A model generated the notes under the pieces. The model was given only the letters and a program-made list of their open reading frames with translations. It ran no database searches and was not told where the DNA came from. From Siphonodentalium dalli (lineage: Eukaryota > Mollusca > Scaphopoda > Gadilida > Siphonodentaliidae): a stretch of DNA of 64,000 nucleotides. The position numbers were made by a program, and so were the translations under genes. Where the stretch lies: NCBI GenBank assembly GCA_032622095.1, contig CP136061.1:262168077-262232076 (forward strand), given 5' to 3'. This document shows positions 43,812 through 54,353 of the stretch, piece after piece. The stretch's first letter is position 1, and every line of letters begins with the position of its first letter.

Positions 43812-44325
43812 GAAGGGGGTACAGGGGTGAAGGGGATACAGGGGTGAAGGGGGTACAGGGGTGAAGGGGGTACATGGGTGAAGGGGGTACATGGGTGAAG
43901 GGGGTACAGATGTGAAGGGGGTACAGGGGTGAAGGGGGTACAGGGGTGAAGGGGATACAGGGGTGAAGGGGATACAGGGGTGAAGGGGGTACAGCGGTGA
44001 AGGGGGTACAGGGGTGAAGGGGGTATATGGGTGAAGGGGGTACAGGGATGAAGGGGGTACAGGGGTGAAGGGGATACAGGGGTGAAGGGGATACAGGGGT
44101 GAAGGGGGTACAGGGGTGAAGGGGATACAGGGGTGAAGGGGGTACAGAGGTGAAGGGGGTACTGTGTACAGGGGTGAATGGTGTACCGTGTACAGGGGTG
44201 AAGGGGGTACAGGGGTGAAGGGGATACAGGGGTGAAGGGGGTACAGAGGTGAAGGGGTACAGAGGTGAATGGGGTACAGGGGTGAATGGGGTACTGTGTA
44301 CAGGGGTGAAGGGGGTACAGGGTAG
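43812..44325. repeat. 18-bp G-rich minisatellite (TR8), about 28 units
   Basis: The unit is GGGGTGAAGGGGGTACAG with ATACAG and TGGGTGAA variants. Consecutive G4-G5 runs are separated by four-base TGAA and TACA linkers, an almost ideal repeating G-quadruplex pattern on the plus strand. Minus-strand proline-rich frames of ~180-220 codons arise from the unit and are not called. Confidence 0.95.
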
Positions 44326-44329
44326 ATCG

Positions 44330-44455
44330 TATGCCATGAATCTCTACTCTGGCTATGCACATAGAGCTCATATTCAACCAGTACAACACCTGAGAACTGT
44401 TTTATGTTCTGACGTGTTCTGAGGGGGAAACTATATAACTTTGAATTGAGAACGA
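44330..44455 (+). mobile_element. family H terminal fragment H3
   Basis: ATGCCATGAATCTCTACTCT, CATAGAGCTCATATTCAACC and GTTCTGACGTGTTCTGAGGG match the outer arm of H1. It begins right at the end of TR8. Confidence 0.7.
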
Positions 44456-44617
44456 GAGTCGTTGCATATAATTCATGTATAAGAATGCCTTTTGAAAATA
44501 ACTACTTTGAGGAAGATTCTTCTATGTTCATATTCGATCACCCAAGAGGAATGTTCCAGATCACTTTAAGTTATCATGATATGAATCATGCAACTACTCA
44601 TTAGCATGTATCAAGTA

Positions 44618-44820
44618 TTAACCCTTCCATGACTGGAGCTTCCTGAAATTTTGCTACATCGGGAGCCTCGCGTATATAAGAGAATACATTGGCCTACCAA
44701 TATTTTCCTTGACCTTGTAAGACAGTGCATTCCCTATGGGAGACTCGCATATATAAGAGAATATAATGGCATTGAATCTTTAATGCTGCACCAGCACAGC
44801 TCCCGTCATGAAAGGGTTAA
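44618..44820 (-). mobile_element. TTAA family C element, shortened
   Basis: TTAA at both ends; hairpins reduced to single arms (GGGAGCCTCGCGTATATAAG; CCTATGGGAGACTCGCATAT). Confidence 0.8.
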
Positions 44821-45553
44821 AACTACATGAAAACATTTAAAAGAATAGTAAATAGAACACCAATATGGAACACCTGTCGAAGAAAAAATAGAGCTTCATA
44901 ACAGATTGGTTATAGATCATAGCGTGTCGCAACTGATCAACTGAAACACATTGCATCATGAAATATTGGCAGGTGATCATTCAGACTGTGACAAACTCAG
45001 GCTTAATGACAGAGCAATTGAAAAGAGATTTGAATGGGAAATTCATGATATTCCAGCAGATAAAGAGCTGACATAAAGTTGATTCATTAAATGGTAAATA
45101 AAACACCTGTGAAGGTGGCTTTGTGTTAAACCAAGGCATCATGTGGATCGTGCCTGACGCCTGATCGCTGGACTGTGACAGAGTGCAATATGCAGGGAAA
45201 ATGAAAGTGAACAGATATTATGCAACACATGTGAAGCAGTCTTTTATAATTGCCATCTGATTGTGCCATGGCATATTGCATAATGGCGGCTTACTTTTGA
45301 TCTTGCACTGGTCCGTATTCGTTTTAATTAACTATGCATAAACTCTCAGTAATTAGTCAGAAAATTAATTGTTTTTATGCTCAAAGTGAAGAACAGATTC
45401 CCGACACAAAGGTATCACGATTACTCATGACACAACTAATATAATGGTATCGCGAGTACACATGACATAGCAAAAATAATATAGCAGAAATTTATAGCAA
45501 CCACCAGCGCACCGCAGGCGCACATGGTTGTTTTCACCTTAAGTGCAGGTGAA
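44821..45553. other. unassigned sequence
   Basis: Motifs like AAATAGAACACC / AATAAAACACCTGTGAAG / GCAACACATGTGAAGCAGTC recur loosely, suggesting an old diverged tandem duplication. No gene recognised. Confidence 0.3.
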
Positions 45554-45642
45554 TGACGTCATATATTTTGTTTCTATACCCATCGGTGATTTTTCAAAGA
45601 TCGCAGGTATGGATTTTGGAGAAATTGTCAAGTGACTTCCGG
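45554..45642. promoter_or_regulatory. possible regulatory stretch: CRE and ETS-like sites
   Basis: A full palindromic CRE, TGACGTCA (45554-45561), lies about 75 bp from an ETS-like ACTTCCGG (45635-45642), in a locally more GC-rich, repeat-free stretch. Either motif can occur by chance. No adjacent coding exon was identified. Confidence 0.25.
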
Positions 45643-46142
45643 TTACCTGTGTGGAGATTGCCAAAGCGTGGAACGGAACGGACCATCGTGATGAAAATGA
45701 AATTAGCTTCTTCTCAACTTACTAAAAATTAATATTAGTTTCATTTAGACCAATGTTTAGACCAATTTTGTTGGATAGCTTAATGAAAACCAGAGAAGAT
45801 GTCATGACACGTTTTTGACATCATTTTGGCTTTGCGAATCAGAATCCAGACAAGGTTGCACAATCCACGACAAGTCTTGTAATGCCATCTCCATCAGGGT
45901 CACTGCATGATATTACATAAATCATTCTTAAGCGCTATGTCGCCGATAAAAGCCAAATTTGAGGCACAACATGTAAAGTTGCTCCACTACGTCACATACG
46001 ATATATATTTTTCAGATCCTTAACCCTTTGGCGAGTACGTCATATATTACATCAGATCCATCAGTGAATATATTTCTGCAAATAATCTGAGTAATATTGT
46101 AACAATTGCGTATATAACAAATAAATCATACAAACTACATTA
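45643..46142. other. unassigned repeat-poor sequence
   Basis: No known family. TTAACCCTTTGGCGAG at about 46020 resembles a lone TTAA-family end. Confidence 0.3.
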
Positions 46143-46354
46143 TTAACCCTTTCAGTGCCAAGTCCGATTTTTGTATCAACCCATATTTCCTTGATCATTT
46201 TTCAAATTTATTGATTATAATAATGTGATACATTGATGGAAAGAGCTCGAGCGCTTTCCGATAAATGGCAACAAGCTATATTTCCGACTAAATCCTGAAA
46301 AGTTACTCATAATTCTGCTGTGGTTAAGGAGTTGATCATTTAGAGCATTAGTAT
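46143..46354. mobile_element. chimeric fold-back: left half E, right half D
   Basis: From TTAA-CCCTTTCAGTGCCAAGTCC to GATACATTGATGGAAAGAG it is a family E left arm. From GCGCTTTCCGATAAATGGCA to GAGCATTAG it is a family D right arm. The switch lies in the GAGCTC-type tip that both hairpins share, so the product has one TTAA-type end and one TA-type end. Confidence 0.85.
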
Positions 46355-46404
46355 ATGTGCACGAATTTAAAACTCAGCCAAAAATGGCATCCAATCTGTT
46401 GGCT

Positions 46405-46500
46405 GCTGTTATAATCTGAACATCCCTACAAACGACGAATAGACCATTCCATTGTATAGGTTCACAACTGAATGGAATAATCCACTCAAGTGTGAATAGG
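46405..46500 (+). repeat. repeat I-related fragment
   Basis: AATAGACCATTCCATTGTAT and GAATGGAATAATCCACTCAA recur near 47285, 47645 and 16140. Confidence 0.5.
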
Positions 46501-46502
46501 TT

Positions 46503-46590
46503 AAAACCATTTCATGACGGGGGCTGCGCTGGTGCAGCATTAAAGATCCTGTGCCAGTGCATTCTCTTATATATGAGTCTACCATAAATG
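46503..46590 (+). mobile_element. TTAA family C left-end fragment
   Basis: CATTTCATGACGGGGGCTGC, GGTGCAGCATTAAAGATCCT and one hairpin arm, then AATGTTCAGGTTGG, a part of repeat I. Confidence 0.72.
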
Positions 46591-46689
46591 TTCAGGTTGG
46601 TCGTTTGTTGAACTTATTATCTAAACATTTCCCTCAATAAATACCTGTAGGGCCCCACTTTTATTTATCTGTTGTCTACTTTTATCACC

Positions 46690-47281
46690 TTAACCTTTTC
46701 AAGATGGGAGGTGCGCTGGTGCAGCATTACAGATCCTGTGTCAATGCATTCTCTTATATAGGCAAGTCTCCCTATGGGCGCCTCACATATATATATATAT
46801 ATGAGAATGCACTGGCTTACAAAGTCAAGGTAAATATTGTTAGGTCAATGCATTATGTTATAAATGCGAGACTCCCTATGGGAGACTCACATATATATTG
46901 ATTGATTGATCAGGGTTTAATGTCGCTTTCAGCAACTAAGGCCATATAAGATGACATTGCCAGTTTTATTGGTGGAGGAAATCTGCACACTTATGGCTAA
47001 TCTAACAGTGATTTCAATGGCTGATAAGCTCCAGACCATGTATGGCAGACCATCAGCTATCAGCAAGTAACTGGCAACTCCAACAGATAATGATTTTAAT
47101 TACAAATTCCATGATGGAAACATGGATGGATTTGAATACTCATCGCCAGCGCTGGAGGGCGAGACAGCTCGGAGTTGTACCCCTAACCGACTGAGCCACC
47201 AAGGCCCCCTGACTCACATATGTAAGAGAATGCGTTGGCACAGGATTTTCGCAAAATTTCATCCAGTCATGGAAGGGTTAA
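46690..47281 (+). mobile_element. TTAA family C element interrupted by a SINE
   Basis: TTAA-CCTTTTCAAGATGGGAGG at the left and CAGTCATGGAAGGG-TTAA at the right. The right arm of the second hairpin is split at GACTCACATATATA by the SINE at 46898-47210. Confidence 0.83.
46898..47210 (-). mobile_element. tRNA-derived SINE (313 bp)
   Basis: On the minus strand it starts AGGGGGCCTTGGTGGCTCAG TCGG, a tRNA-like A-box region. About 50-70 bases on is GTATTCAAATCC, a degraded B box (GGTTCGAATCC). It ends with GACATTAAACCCTGATCAAT and a CAAT/TCAA tail, as in many molluscan SINEs. The flanking GACTCACATATATA and GACTCACATATGTA form a 14-bp target duplication with one mismatch. The A and B boxes would act as an internal Pol III promoter. 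Confidence 0.82.
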
Positions 47282-47324
47282 TGCATAAGGAACTGAATGG
47301 AGGAATCCACTCAAGAGTGAATAG

Positions 47325-47575
47325 GTTAAAACCCTTTCTTGATGGGAGCGTTGGTGCAGCATTAAAGATCCTGTGCCAGTACATTCTCCCATAGGGAGCC
47401 TCATATATATATGAGAATGCATTGGCCTACAAGGTCAAGATAAATATTGATAGGACGATGTATTATCTTATATATGTGAGGCTCGCTATGGGAGACTCGC
47501 ATATATAAGAGAATGCATTGGCACAGGGTTTTCGCAAAATTCACGAAGCTCCAGTCATGGAAGTGTTCATACATC
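47325..47575 (+). mobile_element. TTAA family C element, ends decayed
   Basis: TTAAAACCCTTTCTTGATGG at the left; two hairpins (the first lacks its left arm tip); right AAGCTCCAGTCATGGAAGTG without a clear TTAA. Confidence 0.75.
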
Positions 47576-47711
47576 AGGAACTGAATGGAAGAATCCACTC
47601 AAAAATGGCATCTCAACCTTTTGTTTCTGAACATCCCTACAAACAAGGAATAGACCATTCCATTGCAAATGTTGATATCTGAATGGAGGAATCCACTCAT
47701 GAGTGAATAGG

Positions 47712-48111
47712 TTAACCCTTTGCCCAACAAAACTGCCAAAACCGGCCAAATAAAGCTTCAAGAGCCTAAAATATCTTCGATCTGTCTCAATAGAACCATA
47801 CAAATATGGATATCATTGGAACCGGCTCCTTGACCACATTGTGATAGTTACAGTTATGCCCTGTGCCAATGCATTCTCTTATATATGTGAGTCGACCATA
47901 GGTCGCCTCGCATATATAAGAGAATGCATTGGCCTAAACAAAATCTTTTTTTAACACTATTTACCATTTTTTCTTACATTCTTTAACAATTTTATAATTT
48001 TTAATGTGTTAAGCCAATGCATTCTCTTATATATGCGAGGCGACCTATGGTCGACTCGCATATATAAGAGAATGCATTGGCACAGGCCCCTTCTGTTGGG
48101 TAAAGGGTTAA
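47712..48111 (+). mobile_element. TTAA family A element A11
   Basis: Full length, TTAA flanks, both hairpins, CCGGCC subterminal repeat (first unit mutated). Inserted next to repeat I-related sequence (GAGTGAATAGG). Confidence 0.86.
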
Positions 48112-48596
48112 TGCATGAGTCGCCCTAATTGTCATACAAAGGAACAGAATAACGGGACATTTATGGTGTTTTTCAGTTGATTACTTATACTCTGCTTCCC
48201 TTGTGAGCATCATTTATGGTAAAATCTATATCTACTCGGCCACTATATAGAGCATAATATGTACTTCCCATACTGCATCGAGCAATTTATGGGATCCTAA
48301 CATGCTAGAACCATATTGATACGGGTTTATATGTACATGATATAGATGTTTACTATCTCGGCTAATAGTGTCGTGAATTAGACTATAGTGTTTTGTAGCA
48401 TGTTGCATGTACCACAAGATCATGTTCAGGCTATAAACGCTTTTTAGTGCAATATGTCATGCAACTAATATTATAGGTACTCATTGGAGATTCTGCTGTC
48501 GAGTTGTCGCGCATCGGAGGATCCTGCTGCCAAGTTGTCGTGTGAGGATATATGTGCTCCAGTAAAAGTCACAAAATAAATTTGGTCAAAATCGAA
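48112..48596. other. unassigned sequence ending in a repeat Q tail
   Basis: 48552-48592 (AAAATAAATTTGGTCAAAA) resembles the Q tail at 49438-49462. The rest is unassigned. Confidence 0.35.
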
Positions 48597-48665
48597 CTAG
48601 AGGTGACACTGTCCCAGTGGGACTAAGAACACCCCACGTAGCACATTTGGGTTACATTTAGAGTA
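48597..48665 (-). mobile_element. family N-type 3' end (CTAG plus hairpin)
   Basis: On the minus strand: hairpin GTCCCACTGGGAC, ten bases, CTAG, then T. This is the same arrangement as at 25724. The rest of the element is not clearly attached. Confidence 0.5.
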
Positions 48666-48784
48666 GCTATATTAACATATCTGATTTCGATAGAAAATGA
48701 AAGTGTCAATGACACTGTAGCTCAACTTGGAAAGGGAATAATTTCATGTGTTACAGTCAATGGAGTGATTAGGAATGTGGAAAG
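48666..48784. repeat. dispersed repeat R fragment
   Basis: TCAATGACACTGTAGCTCAA and CAATGGAGTGATTAGGAA match 29570-29660. Confidence 0.5.
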
Positions 48785-49440
48785 TTGAAAGGTCTTTAAA
48801 ATCCAAGAAGGCTGCTGGTGGCCATGTTTTTTGGCCGAATAACCCCTAAATTTCATGATGATCCGACCAAAGGTACAACCTGTAGCCCGTGCTAAAGAAT
48901 TTAGTCATGCAAAGAGTAAAATCCAAGATGGCTGCTGGCGGCCATGTTTTTTGGCCGAATGACCTCAGAATGTCTCGTTCCCATCTACATGTCATTGTAA
49001 CATCCATGAAAATTTTTATGATGATCCAACCAAAGGTACGACCTGTAGCCCGTGCCAAAGGATTTAGTCATGCAAAGAGTAAAATCCAAGATGGCTGCTG
49101 GCGGCCATGTTTTTTGGCAGAACGACCCCAAAATTACTCGTTCCCATCTACATGTTAATATTAACATCCATGACAAATTTCATGATGATCAGACGAACAG
49201 TATGACCTGTAGCCCGTGCTAATGGATTGAATTATGAAATCCAAGATGGCCACTGGTGGCCATGTTTTTTTTCCGAATGACCCCAAAATGACTCGTTCCC
49301 ATCTACATGTCAATGCCCATGACAAATTTCATAACGATCCGACCAAAGGTACGACATGTAGCCTGTGCTAAAGGAAATTGTTGACGAATCACGCACACAC
49401 GCACGGACGACGGATACCAATCCATGGCAATAGCTCAAAC
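48785..49440 (+). repeat. repeat Q: diverged tandem units
   Basis: Units contain AAAATCCAAGATGGCTGCTG, GCGGCCATGTTTTTTGGCCG and TTTCATGATGATCCGACCAA. It ends CACGCACGGACGACGGATAC. A plus-strand frame at 48889-49158 reflects unit structure only. Related sequence lies at 54600-55080. Confidence 0.75.
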
Positions 49441-49610
49441 TTTACAAAGTAAATTTGGGCTAAAAAGGAAATACAAGCTTGGATTAAATTATATATAATG
49501 TCAAAAAAGGGGGGTAACTCCACTAAAAAAAGTCAAATAAATATATACATAGTCCTGAAACCCCCTGATCATATTTAAATACTAGAAAACATTGATTGAA
49601 CACAATCCAT
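49441..49610 (+). repeat. fragment of family N-type internal repeat
   Basis: GGAAATACAAGCTTGGATTA and GGGGGGTAACTCCACTAAAA resemble the ~170-bp units of element N. Confidence 0.45.
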
Positions 49611-49687
49611 TTTGCAACTTTTTTACTGATAATCCCAGTTGTCGATGTGGTCATCCATGTTTACTTCCATGCTGTTCACACTTCAGA

Positions 49688-50341
49688 TACAGTAATGCCC
49701 TAAATAATCGACTCCTTAAAGGTACTCAACCCGTAAAGAGGGTCCCCATCTCAACAGATTCCAACAACAACAATCCGATCAGAGGGTCCTATATTACTAT
49801 TTCTTTGGCTTTGGGGGTAAAAAATATTTGATTCGAGTCGAGGAACCCATCAAACAAAGCTCAGAGTTATTAGATATTGATTTTTCAAATTTGTTATGTT
49901 CTCGAGATGAGTACCAATAACTGCCGTAATCTGCTCTGGATGTGTACTCCAAATCTATTCAAACAGACAAGGATGAATAACTCTAAAATCAAGTGGTAAT
50001 TTTAACGCAATTTTGACTGAGTTCTGGGCCAGATAGTATTCCCGATAATGAAAAATAATAGATTTCTAAAATCGATATCTAACAAATCTGAGCTTTGATG
50101 GGTGACTTCCTCGACTCGAATCAAATATTTTTGACCCCCGAAGCCATTGAAATAGTAATTGAGAGGAGTTTTATCGGGTTGAGTACCTTTAACTACAGCA
50201 GAATTATAGGTCATTTTTCAGGATTTAGTAGGAAATATGGCTTGTTTCCATTCATCGGAAAGCTCTCACTGAGCTAAATCCTGAAAAGTTACCCATAATT
50301 CTGCTGTGGATAAGGAGTCGATTATTTAGGGCATTACTGTA
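49688..50341. mobile_element. TA-flanked fold-back D7, carrying nested F1
   Basis: TA-CAGTAATGCCCTAAATAA at the left and TTATTTAGGGCATTACTG-TA at the right. The left arm is split at its own CCTTAACC by a TTAA-flanked element. The hairpin right arm is also partly deleted. Confidence 0.85.
49716..50192. mobile_element. TTAA family F element F1, nested in D7
   Basis: TTAA-AGGTACTCAACCCG and CGGGTTGAGTACCT-TTAA are a matched pair of terminal repeats. Inside, an imperfect inverted repeat pairs GATTCGAGTCGAGGAACCC with GACTTCCTCGACTCGAATC. No coding capacity. Confidence 0.82.
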
Positions 50342-51440
50342 ATTACCCTAGCGAATCATTTAACAGGTCTATGTGCATCAACTAGCACTGTCAAAAAACT
50401 AACTGTTTGGTGACATCTCGCTAAATGACAATTTAAATAGAAAGTTATTCCATTTTGTTCAATAATACAAACTTCAACTAATTGCTTTGACATCAGTGAC
50501 TTGGCTGCTATATCATTGACAATCTTAAAGTAACACAAACTACAGCAGTTAAGGCACCCTAGACACACAGTGATGGACCCAAAATATCATCCTGTACACA
50601 TCTATTATTCCATAATACCACATACCATTGTATACTACTTTCTATACATGTTTTATGGGTAAGTGGGTGTCTGACCAGGTAACACATCATGTAGGGTTAG
50701 CGAAAATCACACCTAGCATCCTGGGATGACAGTAAAATCACACCTAGCATCCTGGGATGACAGTAAAAAGTCATAATGAAATGCTGGCTGACGGCCTCGA
50801 AAGCTTTTTGATATGTCAAATTAGGATAAGCTGAAAGAAATATGGCCTGAAACCAATTAGTCATATAACATTTAATCAAAAAGTGAAGTCAGTACCAAAT
50901 GTATGGATGACAAGAGAAAGAAGAGGGAATCTGCAAAGCATATGAAAATAGGAGACAAAAAATAAAGGAACAGTGACCCAATTATATCATCATATACACA
51001 TCTATTATGCTGTAATATCACATACCATTGTATTCTACTTTCTATACATGTAAATCAGTAGCTTAGACGAAAGAGACATACATGTATGCCTGCGCTGAAC
51101 ATAGAATAGAATCTGAATGCAATTGTTCGATATTGCAAATTAATGTGGACACCATTCACCTGTGGACACCATGCGTACTATAATTTCTACTTCTAATTAC
51201 TTCTAATTAATGATTGTAAATAAAACTAATACATAAAGAGTATTGCGTGATGTGACAAATCGATCATTACATATAGATATATAGGTTAAACTTGCGTGGT
51301 CACTCATCCGTACACTCCCTTGATTCCGAATCCATCTCCAAATGATCGTATACATAATATTATATATCTTATAATTGATCACAGTTATTCTATATAATAT
51401 ACCAACGTCCATGCAGCTTACAGACAGAGCAGAGTGTTAT
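50342..51440. other. unassigned sequence with small duplications
   Basis: AAAATCACACCTAGCATCCT (to GGGATGACAGT) occurs twice near 50703-50766. CACATACCATTGTAT plus TTTCTATACATG occurs near 50620 and 51020. No coding region recognised. Confidence 0.4.
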
Positions 51441-51720
51441 TTTAATGACTAATTGGCAGAGATGCCGGAGAAGGGGGCATGCAGGGGCACTTGCCCCCCC
51501 CCCCCCCCCCCCGCCCTGTCCAGGGGAGACCACTGGGCACCGAAAAGTGCACACCTGATTGGTTTGCCCCCCCTTTCCCTTTGGTACTTATGGCATCCCT
51601 GCTAATTGGGGTGGGCAGTAAGACAGCCAATTCATGGATATGCCCTCTCCAAAGCAAGGAACACTCAGCCAATCTGGTGGATATATTTATCCCAGATGGG
51701 TTAGCATAGATTTTGTTGTT
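51441..51720. repeat. poly-C containing repeat
   Basis: GCAGGGGCACTTGCCC runs into a poly-C run (51494-51512). The GGGGCA...TGCCCC arrangement is palindromic. Confidence 0.45.
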
Positions 51721-51877
51721 TTTTTCTCTTTTAATCTGCATGAACCTTATTATCTTCACTATTTTTTGTACATATTTTGTTGGAGTTGCTGTTTGTCAAT
51801 AAATCAGACTCTCGCGAACTCTCTCTAATGATAATTTTTTTCCATTTTGAAACAACATGCTACATAAATATATAGAA

Positions 51878-52493
51878 CTAGAAGGTGACCCGACTTCGTC
51901 CGGGCCTTGACCTTGAATTGACCATTTTGAAGGTCAAGGTCAGGTGGGGTCACGATTTGACCCGTCCAAAACACTGCCCGGACAAAAGTACCCGACAAAA
52001 GTACCTGTCGAAATCCATCCGGTTTTACCCGATTTGACCTCGAATTGATCATTTTGAAGGTCAAGGTCATGTCGGGGTCACGATTTGACCCGTCCAAAAC
52101 ACTCAGTGGACAAAAGTAACCCTATGTATCAAATTTCTTGGAAATCCCATCAAAATTCGCGATTTGACCTTGAATTGACCCGATGTCAAGGTCACATCGC
52201 ACGGGCAAATGAATATGCTTATGAGACTCCCCATAAGAAAGTACCCCCACATACCAAGTTTCATCAAAATCCCGTGATATTCGTGCGTTTGACCTTGAAA
52301 TGACCCGATTTCAAGGTCAACGTCACGTCGCACAGGCAAATTAATAGGCCCATGTCACTCCCCGGCCGAAAATACCCCCACGTACCCCCAAGTTTCATCG
52401 AAATCGGTTCGGTCGTTTTCGAGTCCATCGGGAACAGACAGACACACACACAGACACACACACACTGTGAGATCTTCCAAAATATATAATAGA
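51878..52493 (-). mobile_element. Helitron-like non-autonomous element (616 bp)
   Basis: Read on the minus strand it starts A|TCTATTATATATTTTGGAAG and ends with hairpin CCCGGACGAAGTCGGG, seven bases, then CTAG|T. These are Helitron hallmarks (5'-TC, 3' hairpin, CTRR end, insertion between A and T). The interior contains about three TTGACCTTGAATTGACC-type repeats and a CA/TG-rich tract. No Rep/helicase coding. Confidence 0.83.
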
Positions 52494-52522
52494 TAATATA
52501 TTCAATGACAATTCATTTCAAT

Positions 52523-53182
52523 GCCAGACTATACACCCGGGATACTAAAATCATATTCTGGATACAGGCAATACACCCGGGATACTAAAATAATATTCTG
52601 GATACAGGCAATACACCCGGGATACTAAAATCATATTCTGGATACAGGCAATACACCCGGGATACTAAAAACATATTCTGGATGCAGGCAATACACCCGG
52701 GATACTAAAATCATATTATGGATACAGGCAATACACCCGGGTTACTAAAATCATATTCTGGATACAGGTAATACACCCAGGATACTAAAATCATATTATG
52801 GATACAGGCAATACATCCGGGTTACTGAAATCATATTCTGGATACAGGCAATACACCCAGGATACTAAAATCATATTCTAGATACAGGCAATACAATACA
52901 CCCGGGTTACTGAAATCATATTCTGGATACAGGCAATACACCCAGGATACTAAAATCATATTCTGGATACAGGTAATACACCCGGGTTACTGAAAATATA
53001 TCCTGGATACAGGCAATACACCCGGGTTACTAAAATCATATTCTGGATACAGGCAATACACCCGGGTTACTAAAATCATATTCTGGATACAGGCAATACA
53101 CCCGGGAAACTAAAATCATATTCTGGATACAGGCAATACACCCGGGTTACTAAAATTATATTCTGGATACAGGCAATACACC
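52523..53182. repeat. 40-bp minisatellite (TR9), about 16 units
   Basis: The unit contains CCCGGGATACTAAAATCATA and TTCTGGATACAGGCAATACA. GATACT/GTTACT variants are interspersed; one unit has a short AATACA duplication. Confidence 0.93.
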
Positions 53183-53185
53183 ATA

Positions 53186-53904
53186 CTGGATATTCACACA
53201 GGTTTCTTTATGTGATGATAATCACGAATTATTCCCCATATTTCAATGATTATATAAACCACAAACTCCTAGACTCTTATCAAAGCTGTGGTCAGACGTT
53301 AATTGTTTAATAAATCAGAGAGGAAACCTGCAATCATAGAAACCGACAACAGCCGCAGGGTTCCACCCACAACCGACAGAAAAACAGACGACGCCCCGTG
53401 GAGTTATATTGTTAATGGTTAAACATGATGCGTACTTCATCAAACTTAATATCCGCGAATGTAAACACAGAAGACAATCGTATGGATTGATTGAGTTTTC
53501 TTTCATATCAGTCTCCGCGGAACAAACCGGAATAATCATTACAAAAACACATCGAGCTTCGACGGTCCGCTAATCTGGTCGAGCCGTAAACACAATAAAG
53601 AAATGGTCAATATTCATATATTGAGATTCCAACGGAGACGGTGGCAGAATATTGGAAATCTCCAATACCATTAAATATAGAATCGTCATTGAGTTTGCCG
53701 ATTGATTGATTAGCCTTTGATGTGATTTGTATATAAAGACGCCCCATTTTTTGCTCGTCAGACAGGCTGTAAATCAAATATGACGCGTAAATTCTCTAAA
53801 TAAGGAAATCCCTGTACTTACATGTGGATTCTTGAAGCAATAACAGATAGACCTATATACCTAAACATATTGTAGAAATAGGAAAACGAATGTGAATGCA
53901 ATTG
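53186..53904 (+). promoter_or_regulatory. repeat-free stretch with a TATA-like site
   Basis: TATATAAAG at 53730-53738 lies about 30 bp upstream of CTCGTCAGACAGG, followed by a short ATGACGCGTAA frame. The surrounding ~700 bp matches no repeat family here and includes a 74-codon minus-strand frame (53315-53539) with no recognised domain. Promoter function is a guess from one motif. Confidence 0.22.
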
Positions 53905-54225
53905 TCCAAGAACCTCATTCTGCTAAGACCTAGAATAAGATTGAAGTTCCCCAGTTTAAGTTGGTGATGTTCACCCATTAGTCACCTCGATTATGCAATT
54001 TATCTTATGCAAATTAGGGGATATAGAAACTGAACAGAAAGAAAAAATTAACTAAAAACATGTTAATTAAAAACATTTGAGACAATAGATACTTCCCTGA
54101 AGATGAGGCCTAAGCAGAATGTGGTCCCCAGAGGGTGAATTTGGTGATGCTAGCCCGATGTGTGGGACCTCTGTTGGGGACCTCATTCTGCAAATGTCAG
54201 ATACACTATATCCAAACTTGACAGT
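53905..54225 (-). mobile_element. family G element G7, reverse, one palindrome reduced
   Basis: AAGAACCTCATTCTGCTAAG, CAAATTAGGGGATATAGAAA and GTGGTCCCCAGAGGGTGAAT; the palindrome at the left is lost and the right one is partly degraded. Confidence 0.75.
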
Positions 54226-54353
54226 ATATAGTATGTGTTCACATTGACCCTGGTTAAAACTTACGAACCTGGCATCACAGCAATATGATATTTATATTCC
54301 CGATTCGGTTTCAACAAAGATGATTCAATGAAAGTCGCTGACATAACAAAAGG

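Noticed and set aside
43698-44389. Proline-rich minus-strand proteins
   Set aside because: Three overlapping frames from an 18-bp G-rich unit; no unique coding flank.
48889-49158. 89-codon frame in repeat Q
   Set aside because: Covers two diverged repeat units, and overlapping frames exist on the other strand.
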